Shown: piece by piece, positions 6,845 to 13,046 of the stretch
How positions within the stretch are numbered: position 1 is the first letter of the stretch
Layout: every line of letters begins with the position of its first letter
Assembly (NCBI GenBank): GCA_046590575.1
Contig: JBKJUS010000167.1
Span: forward strand, 1 to 27,460
Length of the DNA: 27,460 nt
Direction: 5' to 3'
Source: DATLNF01 sp046590575
GTDB lineage: Bacteria; Actinomycetota; Actinomycetes; BP-191
Notes under the pieces: model-generated
The model's database searches: none
Told to the model about the DNA's origin: nothing
Seen by the model: the letters and a program-made list of their open reading frames with translations, nothing else
Program-made: the position numbers and the translations under genes

Positions 6845-8428
6845 GTGGTCCTGGTTGCCGAGCCACTCGCGCCCAGCGCGCTCGCGGTGCTTGGCGCGGA
6901 CTTTGAGGTACGCGAGTGCGACGGTGCGGACCGGGTTGCGCTGTTGGCTTCGGTGTCGGACGCGGACGCGATCATCGTGCGCAGCGCCACTCAGATCGAC
7001 GCCGAGGTCCTCGCCGCCGCGCCCCGGCTGAAAGTCGTCGCCCGGGCCGGAATCGGTCTGGACAACGTCGATGTGCCGGCCGCGACCCAAGCCGGGGTGA
7101 TGGTCGTCAACGCCCCGCAGTCCAACATCGTGAGCGCCGCAGAGCACACCGTGGCCCTCGCTCTCGCCGTCGCCCGCCGGATTCCCGCGGCGGACGCCAG
7201 CCTCAAGTCGGGGGCCTGGCGCCGATCGGCGTTCACCGGCGTCGAGTTGGCCGGCAAGACGGCAGGCGTTGTCGGCCTGGGTCGCATTGGAGTGCTGGTC
7301 GCGCAGCGGTTGTCCGCCTTCGGCATGCGGCTGGTGGCCTATGACCCGTACGTCCCAGCAGGGCGGGCCGCGCAGATGGGCGTGCGGCTGCTGCCCTTGG
7401 ACGAGCTCATCGCCGAGTCCGACCTGATTACGGTGCACCTTCCCAAGACCAAGGAGACCGTGGGCCTGATCGGCGAGCGGGAGCTGGCCCTAGCCCGACC
7501 GGGAGCAATTCTCGTCAACGCCGCGCGCGGTGGGCTGGTCGACGAGCACGCGCTCGCGCAGGCCCTCAAGGAAGGTCGGTTGGGCGGGGCCGGCGTCGAC
7601 GTCTTCGTCACCGAGCCGTGCACCGACAGCCCTCTGTTCTCCCTCGACAACGTCGTCGTGACACCGCACCTTGGCGCCTCGACGGTCGAGGCCCAGGACA
7701 AGGCTGGCACTGCGGTCGCCCGATCGGTGAAGCTCGCGCTCACCGGGGAGTTTGTGCCCGACGCGGTCAACGTGCAGGCGGGCGGTGTGATCGCCGAGGA
7801 GATTCGTCCAGCGCTGCCGCTTGTCGAGAAGCTCGGCCAGATGGTCACCGGTCTAGCCGGCGAGGTGCCGACGGCCCTCACTGTCGAAGTGCGCGGTGAG
7901 ATCGCCATACACGATGTCAAGGTGCTGCGCCTCGCGGCGATGAAGGGTCTCTTCGGGCCCGTCGTCGAGGCCCCGGTCAGTTACGTCAACGCGCCCCTGC
8001 TCGCGGAGGCGCGTGGCGTGACCGTCGACCTCACCACGTCGACGGAGAGCCCGGAGTACCGCAATCTCATCACCCTTCGGGGCACGCTCGGCAATGGTGA
8101 CCAAGTCAGCGTGTCCGGCACGTTGGCCGGCACGCGCATGGTGGAGAAGCTCACTGAGGTCGACGGCTTCGACGTCGACCTGGCGCCGACTGCCCACCTC
8201 GCCTTCTTCCGTTATCACGACCGGCCGGGCATCGTCGGGACTGTCGGCGGAATCCTGGGCGACGCCCGGGTCAACATCGCCAGCATGCAAGTAAGCCGGA
8301 CCCAGCAGGGCGGCGACGCGCTCATGGCGATCACCGTCGACTCTGCCATCCCGACGGCCACTCTCCGGGAGATTGCCGACGCTGTCGGCGCGCACTCGGC
8401 GCGTGCGGTCGACCTGGACGAGTCGTAA
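6845..8428 (+). CDS. serA: D-3-phosphoglycerate dehydrogenase (ACT-domain type)
   Basis: First step of serine synthesis: oxidises 3-phosphoglycerate with NAD+. From GTG 6845 it is 527 aa, the length of the mycobacterial enzyme. Order: substrate/NAD domains with VVGLGRIG (143-150), the catalytic Arg in NAARGGLVDE (about 228), Glu in VTEP (about 257) and His in TPHLGAST (about 275). An intervening domain follows (VEVRGEIAIHDVKVLRLAAMKGL), then a C-terminal ACT domain (YHDRPGIVGTVGGILGDARVNIASMQVSR), which in relatives mediates serine feedback. The GTG has AGGGA 8 nt upstream and gives the usual N-terminus. An in-frame ATG at 6800 would add 15 unusual residues and lies in a hairpin loop. serA sits 94 bp after ilvC; leuA follows after 21 bp. 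Confidence 0.95.
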   Translation: MVLVAEPLAPSALAVLGADFEVRECDGADRVALLASVSDADAIIVRSATQIDAEVLAAAPRLKVVARAGIGLDNVDVPAATQAGVMVVNAPQSNIVSAAEHTVALALAVARRIPAADASLKSGAWRRSAFTGVELAGKTAGVVGLGRIGVLVAQRLSAFGMRLVAYDPYVPAGRAAQMGVRLLPLDELIAESDLITVHLPKTKETVGLIGERELALARPGAILVNAARGGLVDEHALAQALKEGRLGGAGVDVFVTEPCTDSPLFSLDNVVVTPHLGASTVEAQDKAGTAVARSVKLALTGEFVPDAVNVQAGGVIAEEIRPALPLVEKLGQMVTGLAGEVPTALTVEVRGEIAIHDVKVLRLAAMKGLFGPVVEAPVSYVNAPLLAEARGVTVDLTTSTESPEYRNLITLRGTLGNGDQVSVSGTLAGTRMVEKLTEVDGFDVDLAPTAHLAFFRYHDRPGIVGTVGGILGDARVNIASMQVSRTQQGGDALMAITVDSAIPTATLREIADAVGAHSARAVDLDES

Positions 8429-8449
8429 CCAAGGAGAGAGCAGGAGCCC

Positions 8450-10018
8450 GTGGCCGAGACCAGTCCACCCCACCACAGCCCAGAGCGCATCACGATTTTC
8501 GACACGACACTCCGCGACGGAGAGCAGTCACCTGGAATCGCGCTTGGTGTGACAGAGAAGCTCGAGATCGCCGCGCAGCTCGCGCGGCTGGGCGTGGATG
8601 TGATCGAGGCCGGGTTCCCTGCGGCCAGCGCGGGCGACTTCGAAGGGGTTCGGGCCATCGCCGAGATGGTCAAGGGCGCCAGTGTCGCGGCGTTGTGCCG
8701 TACCCGGTCCGAGGACGTGGCGCGCGCGTGGGAGGCCATCTCCCCGGCTGAGCACCCGCGCCTGCATACGTTCATCTCGACCTCGCCGATTCACCGCGAG
8801 AAGAAGCTGCGGATGACCACGGACCAGGTGTTGGCCGAGACGTCCCGCGCCGTTGCGCAGGCCCGGGCGCTGTGCGCCGACGTCGAGTTCTCCGCCGAGG
8901 ATGCGACCCGCACCGAGCTCGCGTTCCTCATCGAGGTGTTCGCCGCGGCCATCGAGGCTGGGGCGACCACGATCAACGTGCCGGACACCGTGGGGTTCGT
9001 GATGCCGGAGGAGTACGTCGTCATCATGCGCGAGCTGCAAGACCGGGTCCCCGGCGCGGCCGACGTCACGTGGAGCGTGCACTGCCACAACGACCTCGGC
9101 CTCGCTACCGCGAACTCCCTGGCTGCAGTGCGAGCCGGCGCACGCCAGGTCGAGGTCTGCGTGAACGGCATCGGCGAGCGAGCCGGCAACGCGGCCCTCG
9201 AGGAAGTCGTCATGGCGCTGCGCACCCACGCCCCGACGCTCGGCTACACGACGGGCATCGAGACCCGCGAGATCACCCGCACGTCTCGCCTCGTGTCGAT
9301 GCTCGCGGGGTATCCCGTGCAACGCAACAAGAGTGTCGTGGGAGCCAATGCGTTCAGCCACGAGAGCGGCATCCACCAGCACGGCGTCCTGATGGAGCGG
9401 ACGACGTACGAGATCATGAATCCGGAGGACGTCGGTCTCGCCGGCAACACGATTGTGCTGGGCAAGCACTCGGGGCGGCACGCCTTCGTCGACGCGCTCG
9501 TCAAGCTCGGCTTGCATCTCGACGACGCCGCCGCAGAGCGGGCGTTCGGCAGGTTCAAGGAGCTGGCCGACCGCAAGGCGCAGATCACCGACAAGGACAT
9601 CGAGGCGATCGCCACCGAAGAGGCCGGCGAGGCGTCGACGCGTGACGCCTGGTCTTTCGACTGGTTGGCCGTCGCGGGTGGCACGGATACGGAGCCGCAG
9701 GCGACTGTGCGGCTCTCCCGCGGCACGGAGTCCGTCGAGGAGTCGGCTACCGGCGACGGCATGATCGATGCCTCGTGCGCTGCCGTCGCGAAGGCGGTCG
9801 GCGTCACCGCGCGCCTGGTCGCGTTCCAGGTCGCGGCCGTCGACGAGGGCAGCGACGCGGTCGGCGACGTGAGCGTGGTCGTCGACGTCGACGGGGAGCG
9901 GGTCACTGCCCGCGGCGTGTCCACCGATGTCGTCGAGGCTTCTGCCCGGGCCTTCCTGCACGCCGTCAACAAGGTGGTGTCCGGCACTGCTGTTCCGCAC
10001 CGTCTCGACAAGCCGTGA
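8450..10018 (+). CDS. leuA: 2-isopropylmalate synthase, short (E. coli-like) type
   Basis: Condenses acetyl-CoA with 2-oxoisovalerate, the first committed step to leucine. It is 522 aa, collinear with the short LeuA type. The TIM-barrel domain opens with FDTTLRDGEQSPG and has VHCHNDLGLATANSLAA and NGIGERAGNAALEEVVMA; the linker region has FSHESGIHQHG. The C-terminal LeuA dimer domain (about 395-510) normally binds leucine for feedback inhibition. The short length argues against the long LeuA form common in mycobacteria and corynebacteria, and the barrel does not look like the cimA product at 13047. The start is GTG, with AGGAG 3 nt and AAGGAG 13 nt upstream. leuB overlaps its stop codon (GTGA). 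No leader peptide precedes it, so it is probably transcribed with serA. Confidence 0.93.
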   Translation: MAETSPPHHSPERITIFDTTLRDGEQSPGIALGVTEKLEIAAQLARLGVDVIEAGFPAASAGDFEGVRAIAEMVKGASVAALCRTRSEDVARAWEAISPAEHPRLHTFISTSPIHREKKLRMTTDQVLAETSRAVAQARALCADVEFSAEDATRTELAFLIEVFAAAIEAGATTINVPDTVGFVMPEEYVVIMRELQDRVPGAADVTWSVHCHNDLGLATANSLAAVRAGARQVEVCVNGIGERAGNAALEEVVMALRTHAPTLGYTTGIETREITRTSRLVSMLAGYPVQRNKSVVGANAFSHESGIHQHGVLMERTTYEIMNPEDVGLAGNTIVLGKHSGRHAFVDALVKLGLHLDDAAAERAFGRFKELADRKAQITDKDIEAIATEEAGEASTRDAWSFDWLAVAGGTDTEPQATVRLSRGTESVEESATGDGMIDASCAAVAKAVGVTARLVAFQVAAVDEGSDAVGDVSVVVDVDGERVTARGVSTDVVEASARAFLHAVNKVVSGTAVPHRLDKP

Positions 10019-11121
10019 CCTCGCTGTCCGACAGTTCGCCGTCGACGATCAGGCTGGCGGTCATCGGCGGGGACGGCATCGGGCCCGACGTCGTCGCCGA
10101 AGGTTTGAAGGTGCTCCACGCGGTCGCGGAGATCTACGACGTTGCGGTCGAGACGACCGACTACGACCTCGGCGCGCGGCGCTGGCTCGCGACCGGCGAG
10201 GCGCTTCCGGACAGCGTCCTAGAGGAACTGCGCCAGCACGATGCGATCCTGCTGGGCGCAGTTGGGGATCCCAGCGTGCCCAGTGGTGTGCTCGAGCGCG
10301 GCCTGCTGCTGCGCTTGCGTTTCGCCCTGGACCACCACGTCAACCTCCGCCCGGTGCGGCTCTACCCTGGGGTGCGGGGCCCGCTCTGGCAGGGCTCGGC
10401 CATTGATCTGGTCGTCGTCCGAGAGGGCACCGAGGGCCCGTACGCCGGTGCCGGCGGGACGCTGCGGCAGGGCACGCCGCACGAGGTGGCGATCGAGGAC
10501 AGTCTGAACACGAGGTACGGCATAGAGCGGGTCGTCCGCGAGGCCTTCCGGCGGGCGCAGGCTCGACCCCGGCGACAGCTCACCCTGGTGCACAAGGACA
10601 ATGTGCTGGTGCACGCCGGTGGCCTCTGGCAGCGGACCGCTCGCGAAGTCGCGCAGGAGTTTCCCGACGTCACGCTGGACTACCTGCACGTCGACGCGGC
10701 CGCGATGTTCTTCGTCACTCGTCCCGAGCGCTTCGACGTCGTCGTCACCGACAACCTCTTCGGTGACATCCTGACCGACCTCGGTGCCGCGATCTCCGGC
10801 GGCATCGGTCTGGCGGCCAGCGGAAACCTGGACCCGAGCCGGGTCAACCCGAGCATGTTCGAGCCTGTGCACGGCTCGGCGCCCGACATTGCCGGGCAAG
10901 GCGTGGCCGACCCGACGGCGACCGTCCTGAGCGTGGCCCTGCTGCTGGATCACCTCGGACTCAGCGAAGCAGCCGGCCGGGTCGAGGAAGCCGTAGCCGC
11001 CGAGTTGGCCAGCGGTCGTGGGGCCCGCCCCACCACAGAGGCGGGCGACGCTCTCGCCGAGCGGGTTGCCCACCAGCGCGCGCCCGGGGTGGCGCGTCAG
11101 CTACCGTTGCGTCATGGCTGA
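10015..11121 (+). CDS. leuB: 3-isopropylmalate dehydrogenase
   Basis: Oxidatively decarboxylates 3-isopropylmalate to 2-oxoisocaproate with NAD+. In the citramalate route it can also act on 3-methylmalate. It is 368 aa. The start of the domain is LAVIGGDGIGPDVVAEG. Catalytic and binding regions include LLLRLRFALDHHVNLRPVR, VREGTEGPYAGAGG, the Lys of TLVHKDNVL, DYLHVDAAAM and the metal-binding FDVVVTDNLFGDILTDLGA. The C-terminal EPVHGSAPDIAGQG is the NAD loop. The GTG at 10015 overlaps the leuA stop as GTGA, so it is translationally coupled. The open frame continues upstream inside leuA, but that part is an overlap artefact. The 3' end overlaps ilvE by 8 bp. Confidence 0.97.
   Translation: MTSLSDSSPSTIRLAVIGGDGIGPDVVAEGLKVLHAVAEIYDVAVETTDYDLGARRWLATGEALPDSVLEELRQHDAILLGAVGDPSVPSGVLERGLLLRLRFALDHHVNLRPVRLYPGVRGPLWQGSAIDLVVVREGTEGPYAGAGGTLRQGTPHEVAIEDSLNTRYGIERVVREAFRRAQARPRRQLTLVHKDNVLVHAGGLWQRTAREVAQEFPDVTLDYLHVDAAAMFFVTRPERFDVVVTDNLFGDILTDLGAAISGGIGLAASGNLDPSRVNPSMFEPVHGSAPDIAGQGVADPTATVLSVALLLDHLGLSEAAGRVEEAVAAELASGRGARPTTEAGDALAERVAHQRAPGVARQLPLRHG
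11102..11107 (+). promoter_or_regulatory. possible internal -10 box for leaderless ilvE
   Basis: TACCGT lies exactly 6 nt before the ilvE ATG at 11114, inside the last codons of leuB. The spacing equals that of the two attenuator leaders. No -35 match and no Shine-Dalgarno are seen. Low confidence on its own. Confidence 0.35.
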
Positions 11122-12202
11122 CCTCATCCCGACCATCACGCTCTCGCCGAACCGCCTGCCGAGCGAGAAGCGCACGCAGGTGCTCGCTGAGCCCGGATTT
11201 GGTCGCACCTTCACCGACCACATGGCTACCGCGGAGTGGGACGCTGACCGAGGCTGGCATACCGCCCGGATCCGCCCCTACGGCCCACTCGAGCTCGACC
11301 CGGCGACGTCGTTCCTGCACTACGGCCAGGCCATCTTTGAAGGGTTCAAGGCCTACGGGCACGAGGACGGCTCCGTCTTCACGTTCCGGCCCGAGGCCAA
11401 CGCCGAGCGATTCCAGCGGTCGGCCCGCCGGCTGGCGCTGCCGGAGCTGCCCGTCGACGCGTTCGTCGCGCTCGCTGACGAGCTGGTGCGCACCGACCGT
11501 GACTGGGTGCCGCGCGGCGGGGAGAAGAGCCTCTACTTGCGGCCCTTCATGCTCGGCACGGAGGTCGGCCTCGGCGTACGCCCATCCAACGCCGCGATGT
11601 TCCTGATCATCGCCTCGCCCGCCGGCGCCTACTTCACCGGCGGGGTCAGGCCGGTCAGCATTTGGCTGTCGGAGGAGTTCAGCCGATCCGCACCCGGTGG
11701 CACGGGTGCAGCGAAGTGTGCCGGCAACTACGCGGCGAGCCTGATCGCCCAGCAGGAGGCCATCGCCAATGGCTGCGAGCAGGTCGCCTTCGTCGACTCG
11801 GTGGAGCGTCGCTGGGTCGAGGAACTCGGCGGGATGAACCTCTACTTCGTGCTCGACGACGGCTCGCTGATCACCCCGGAGCTGACCGGTTCGATCCTCG
11901 AACGTGTCACCCGCGACGCCATCCTCACCATAGCCGGCGAGCTCGGGCACAAGGTCGAGGAACGGCGCATCGACATCGACGAGTGGCGCGACGGTGTGGC
12001 CTCCGGGCGGATCGTCGAGGTCTTCGCGTGCGGCACCGCCGCAGTGGTCACCCCGGTCGGCCGGCTGAAGTGGCGGGCCGGAGAGGTGACCACCGGGGAC
12101 GGCGGCACCGGCGTCGTGACGCAGGCCATCCGTGATTCGCTGCTCGACATTCAACTCGGCCGGTCCGAAGACACGCACGGGTGGCTGCACCGGGTCATCT
12201 AG
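11114..12202 (+). CDS. ilvE: branched-chain amino acid aminotransferase
   Basis: PLP-dependent class IV transaminase that makes valine, leucine and isoleucine from their 2-oxo acids with glutamate. It is 362 aa, the actinobacterial/mammalian-type length. The PLP lysine is Lys201 in GGTGAAKCAGNYAASL. Other landmarks are YGQAIFEGFKAY, SLYLRPFMLGTE, the PLP-phosphate region EELGGMNLYFVLDDGSLITPE and EVFACGTAAVVTPVG. The ATG at 11114 gives the normal MADLIPTITLSPNR start and overlaps leuB by 8 bp. It is the last gene of the plus-strand block; an 18-bp perfect inverted repeat begins 12 bp after its stop and probably ends transcription here. Confidence 0.97.
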   Translation: MADLIPTITLSPNRLPSEKRTQVLAEPGFGRTFTDHMATAEWDADRGWHTARIRPYGPLELDPATSFLHYGQAIFEGFKAYGHEDGSVFTFRPEANAERFQRSARRLALPELPVDAFVALADELVRTDRDWVPRGGEKSLYLRPFMLGTEVGLGVRPSNAAMFLIIASPAGAYFTGGVRPVSIWLSEEFSRSAPGGTGAAKCAGNYAASLIAQQEAIANGCEQVAFVDSVERRWVEELGGMNLYFVLDDGSLITPELTGSILERVTRDAILTIAGELGHKVEERRIDIDEWRDGVASGRIVEVFACGTAAVVTPVGRLKWRAGEVTTGDGGTGVVTQAIRDSLLDIQLGRSEDTHGWLHRVI

Positions 12203-12213
12203 CCCTCCGCGCG

Positions 12214-12278
12214 AGCGGATCTTGGACGCGTGCGCGCGCTTCTCGCACGAGTCTGCCGCGACGCGTCCAAGATCCGCT
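12214..12278. repeat. 18-bp perfect inverted repeat between convergent ilvE and hsp20
   Basis: AGCGGATCTTGGACGCGT (12214-12231) and its exact reverse complement (12261-12278) flank a 29-nt GC-rich loop. It sits between the two convergent stop codons (12202 and 12298), so a bidirectional terminator is the simplest reading. There is no T run on either side. The long perfect arms also fit a dispersed palindromic repeat unit. Confidence 0.85.
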
Positions 12279-12297
12279 GGGGCTCACTGCTCGGCGA

Positions 12298-12798
12298 CTA
12301 AGTCGAACTGGCGGCGAGTTCCCGCTCTCGGTCGGCACTGCCCTGGCTCGTTCGGGACTCCTGTGCAGACGACCCGACGCCAATCGCCTCGCGGCGTCCC
12401 GCGCCGGCATTGACTTCCACTCGACGAGGTTGCGCCGTCGGGGCGACCGGGATCCTCAGGCGTAGCACGCCCTCTGCGTAGTCCGCGGTCACGCCTTCGG
12501 TGTCCAAGCCGTCGCCCAGGCTGAGCTGACGGGTGAACGCCCCCTGCGGGCGCTCGGCGACCAGCACCTCGTCGTCCTCGCGGAAAGCCGGGGCGCGTTC
12601 CCCGCGGATCGTGAGGGTGTTGCGGTCGATGCTGAGGTCGATGCTCGTGGGGTCGACGCCCGGCAGGTCCAGGTCGACGAGGTAGGCATCGCTGCGCCGG
12701 ACAACGTCCATCGGCACCATGCGCGCCGTTCGCGTGCCGCTCACCATCTGCTCGGTGAGTCGGTCGATCTCGCGGAACGGGTCGAACCGCAGCAACAT
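12298..12798 (-). CDS. Hsp20/alpha-crystallin small heat shock protein
   Basis: A 166-aa ATP-independent holdase that binds unfolding proteins as oligomers. The N-terminal MLLRFDPFREIDRLTEQM is typical of the actinobacterial Hsp18/Hsp20 group. The alpha-crystallin domain spans about residues 28-120, with DVVRRSDAYLVDLDLPGVDPTSIDLSID, LTIRGER and the A-x-x-x-G-V-L signature as ADYAEGVLRLRIPV. Beyond it is a low-complexity Ser/Glu/Arg-rich tail of about 40 residues (QESRTSQGSADRERELAASST). IPV serves as the short C-terminal IxI-like motif. GGAGGTG lies 4 nt before the ATG. It has its own promoter and a structured leader, and no co-operonic gene. Confidence 0.93.
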   Translation of the reverse strand: MLLRFDPFREIDRLTEQMVSGTRTARMVPMDVVRRSDAYLVDLDLPGVDPTSIDLSIDRNTLTIRGERAPAFREDDEVLVAERPQGAFTRQLSLGDGLDTEGVTADYAEGVLRLRIPVAPTAQPRRVEVNAGAGRREAIGVGSSAQESRTSQGSADRERELAASST

Positions 12799-12820
12799 GG
12801 GGCACCTCCGAAAATACGGT

Positions 12821-12850
12821 GGCGCTCACCGGATGTGGAGCGCCGGTGAG
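12821..12850 (-). promoter_or_regulatory. mutually exclusive hairpins in the hsp20 leader
   Basis: On the minus strand CTCACCGG (12850-12843) pairs with CCGGTGAG (12832-12825). GGCGCTC (12844-12838) pairs with GAGCGCC (12827-12821). The two stems share bases and cannot form together. They lie between the predicted start of transcription (about 12847) and the ribosome site. They could be an operator dyad or an RNA switch; neither is proven. Confidence 0.5.
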
Positions 12851-12853
12851 GCA

Positions 12854-12883
12854 ATTCTAGAAAGAAGAATTTGGGTGAGGCAA
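12854..12883 (-). promoter_or_regulatory. hsp20 promoter
   Basis: Minus-strand TTGCCT (12883-12878), an 18-bp spacer and TAGAAT (12859-12854) match a vegetative sigma promoter. The region is AT-rich against a very GC-rich background. An inverted repeat AATTCT-N7-AGAATT (12853-12871) overlaps the -10 and could bind a repressor. The predicted leader is about 48 nt. Confidence 0.7.
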
Positions 12884-12930
12884 GTGCCGGCTGGGAACGT
12901 CCGCGGTTCCCCAACCCGGCGGTGGCGTGC

Positions 12931-12936
12931 CATGCT
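12931..12936 (+). promoter_or_regulatory. -10 box of the cimA attenuator transcript
   Basis: CATGCT ends 6 nt before the leader-peptide ATG at 12943, the same distance as at ilvB. Transcription would therefore begin at the A of the ATG. A -35 is not clear (TTCCCC at 12907-12912 is a weak candidate). Confidence 0.5.
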
Positions 12937-12942
12937 GGGACC

Positions 12943-12972
12943 ATGAGTCCACGAACGATTATTCGCATCTAG
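12943..12972 (+). CDS. cimA leader peptide (isoleucine-rich)
   Basis: A 9-codon ORF encoding MSPRTIIRI and ending in TAG. Three of its last four codons are isoleucine (ATT ATT CGC ATC), in a region where ATT looks uncommon. It begins at the predicted transcription start, so it would be leaderless. It is followed 28 nt later by an intrinsic terminator and then cimA. Isoleucine is the product of the pathway CimA starts, so control by charged Ile-tRNA through ribosome-mediated attenuation is the obvious inference. No ribosome site or longer frame competes here; the in-frame extension of cimA from 12927 is in a different frame and lacks a ribosome site. Confidence 0.75.
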   Translation: MSPRTIIRI

Positions 12973-13000
12973 CGCGCGCTTGCCTTGAGCAGCCGTGCAG

Positions 13001-13025
13001 ACCTCCCGCACCCGCGGGGGGTTTT
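13001..13025 (+). terminator. cimA attenuator terminator
   Basis: ACCTCCCGC pairs with GCGGGGGGT (9 bp, one T-G wobble) around the loop ACCC, followed by TTTTCGTCTTT. It lies 21 nt before the cimA ATG. The left arm and its upstream flank (GCAGACCTCCCG) are identical to those of the ilvB attenuator. Confidence 0.85.
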
Positions 13026-13046
13026 CGTCTTTCAGGGGAGTTTTCG

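Noticed and set aside
9775..10014. An 80-residue N-terminal extension of leuB inside leuA
   Set aside because: It is Arg/Gly-rich overlap-frame sequence. The GTG at 10015 overlapping the leuA stop gives the normal N-terminus.
12853..12871. AT-rich patch before hsp20 as an insertion-sequence remnant or attachment site
   Set aside because: It is explained by a promoter (-10 TAGAAT, -35 TTGCCT) and a short dyad. No flanking repeats or transposase fragment are visible.
12927..13046. A 40-residue N-terminal extension of cimA from ATG 12927
   Set aside because: It would be read through the attenuator leader and terminator, has no ribosome site and is Cys/Pro-rich, unlike the family. ATG 13047 has GGGAG at proper distance.
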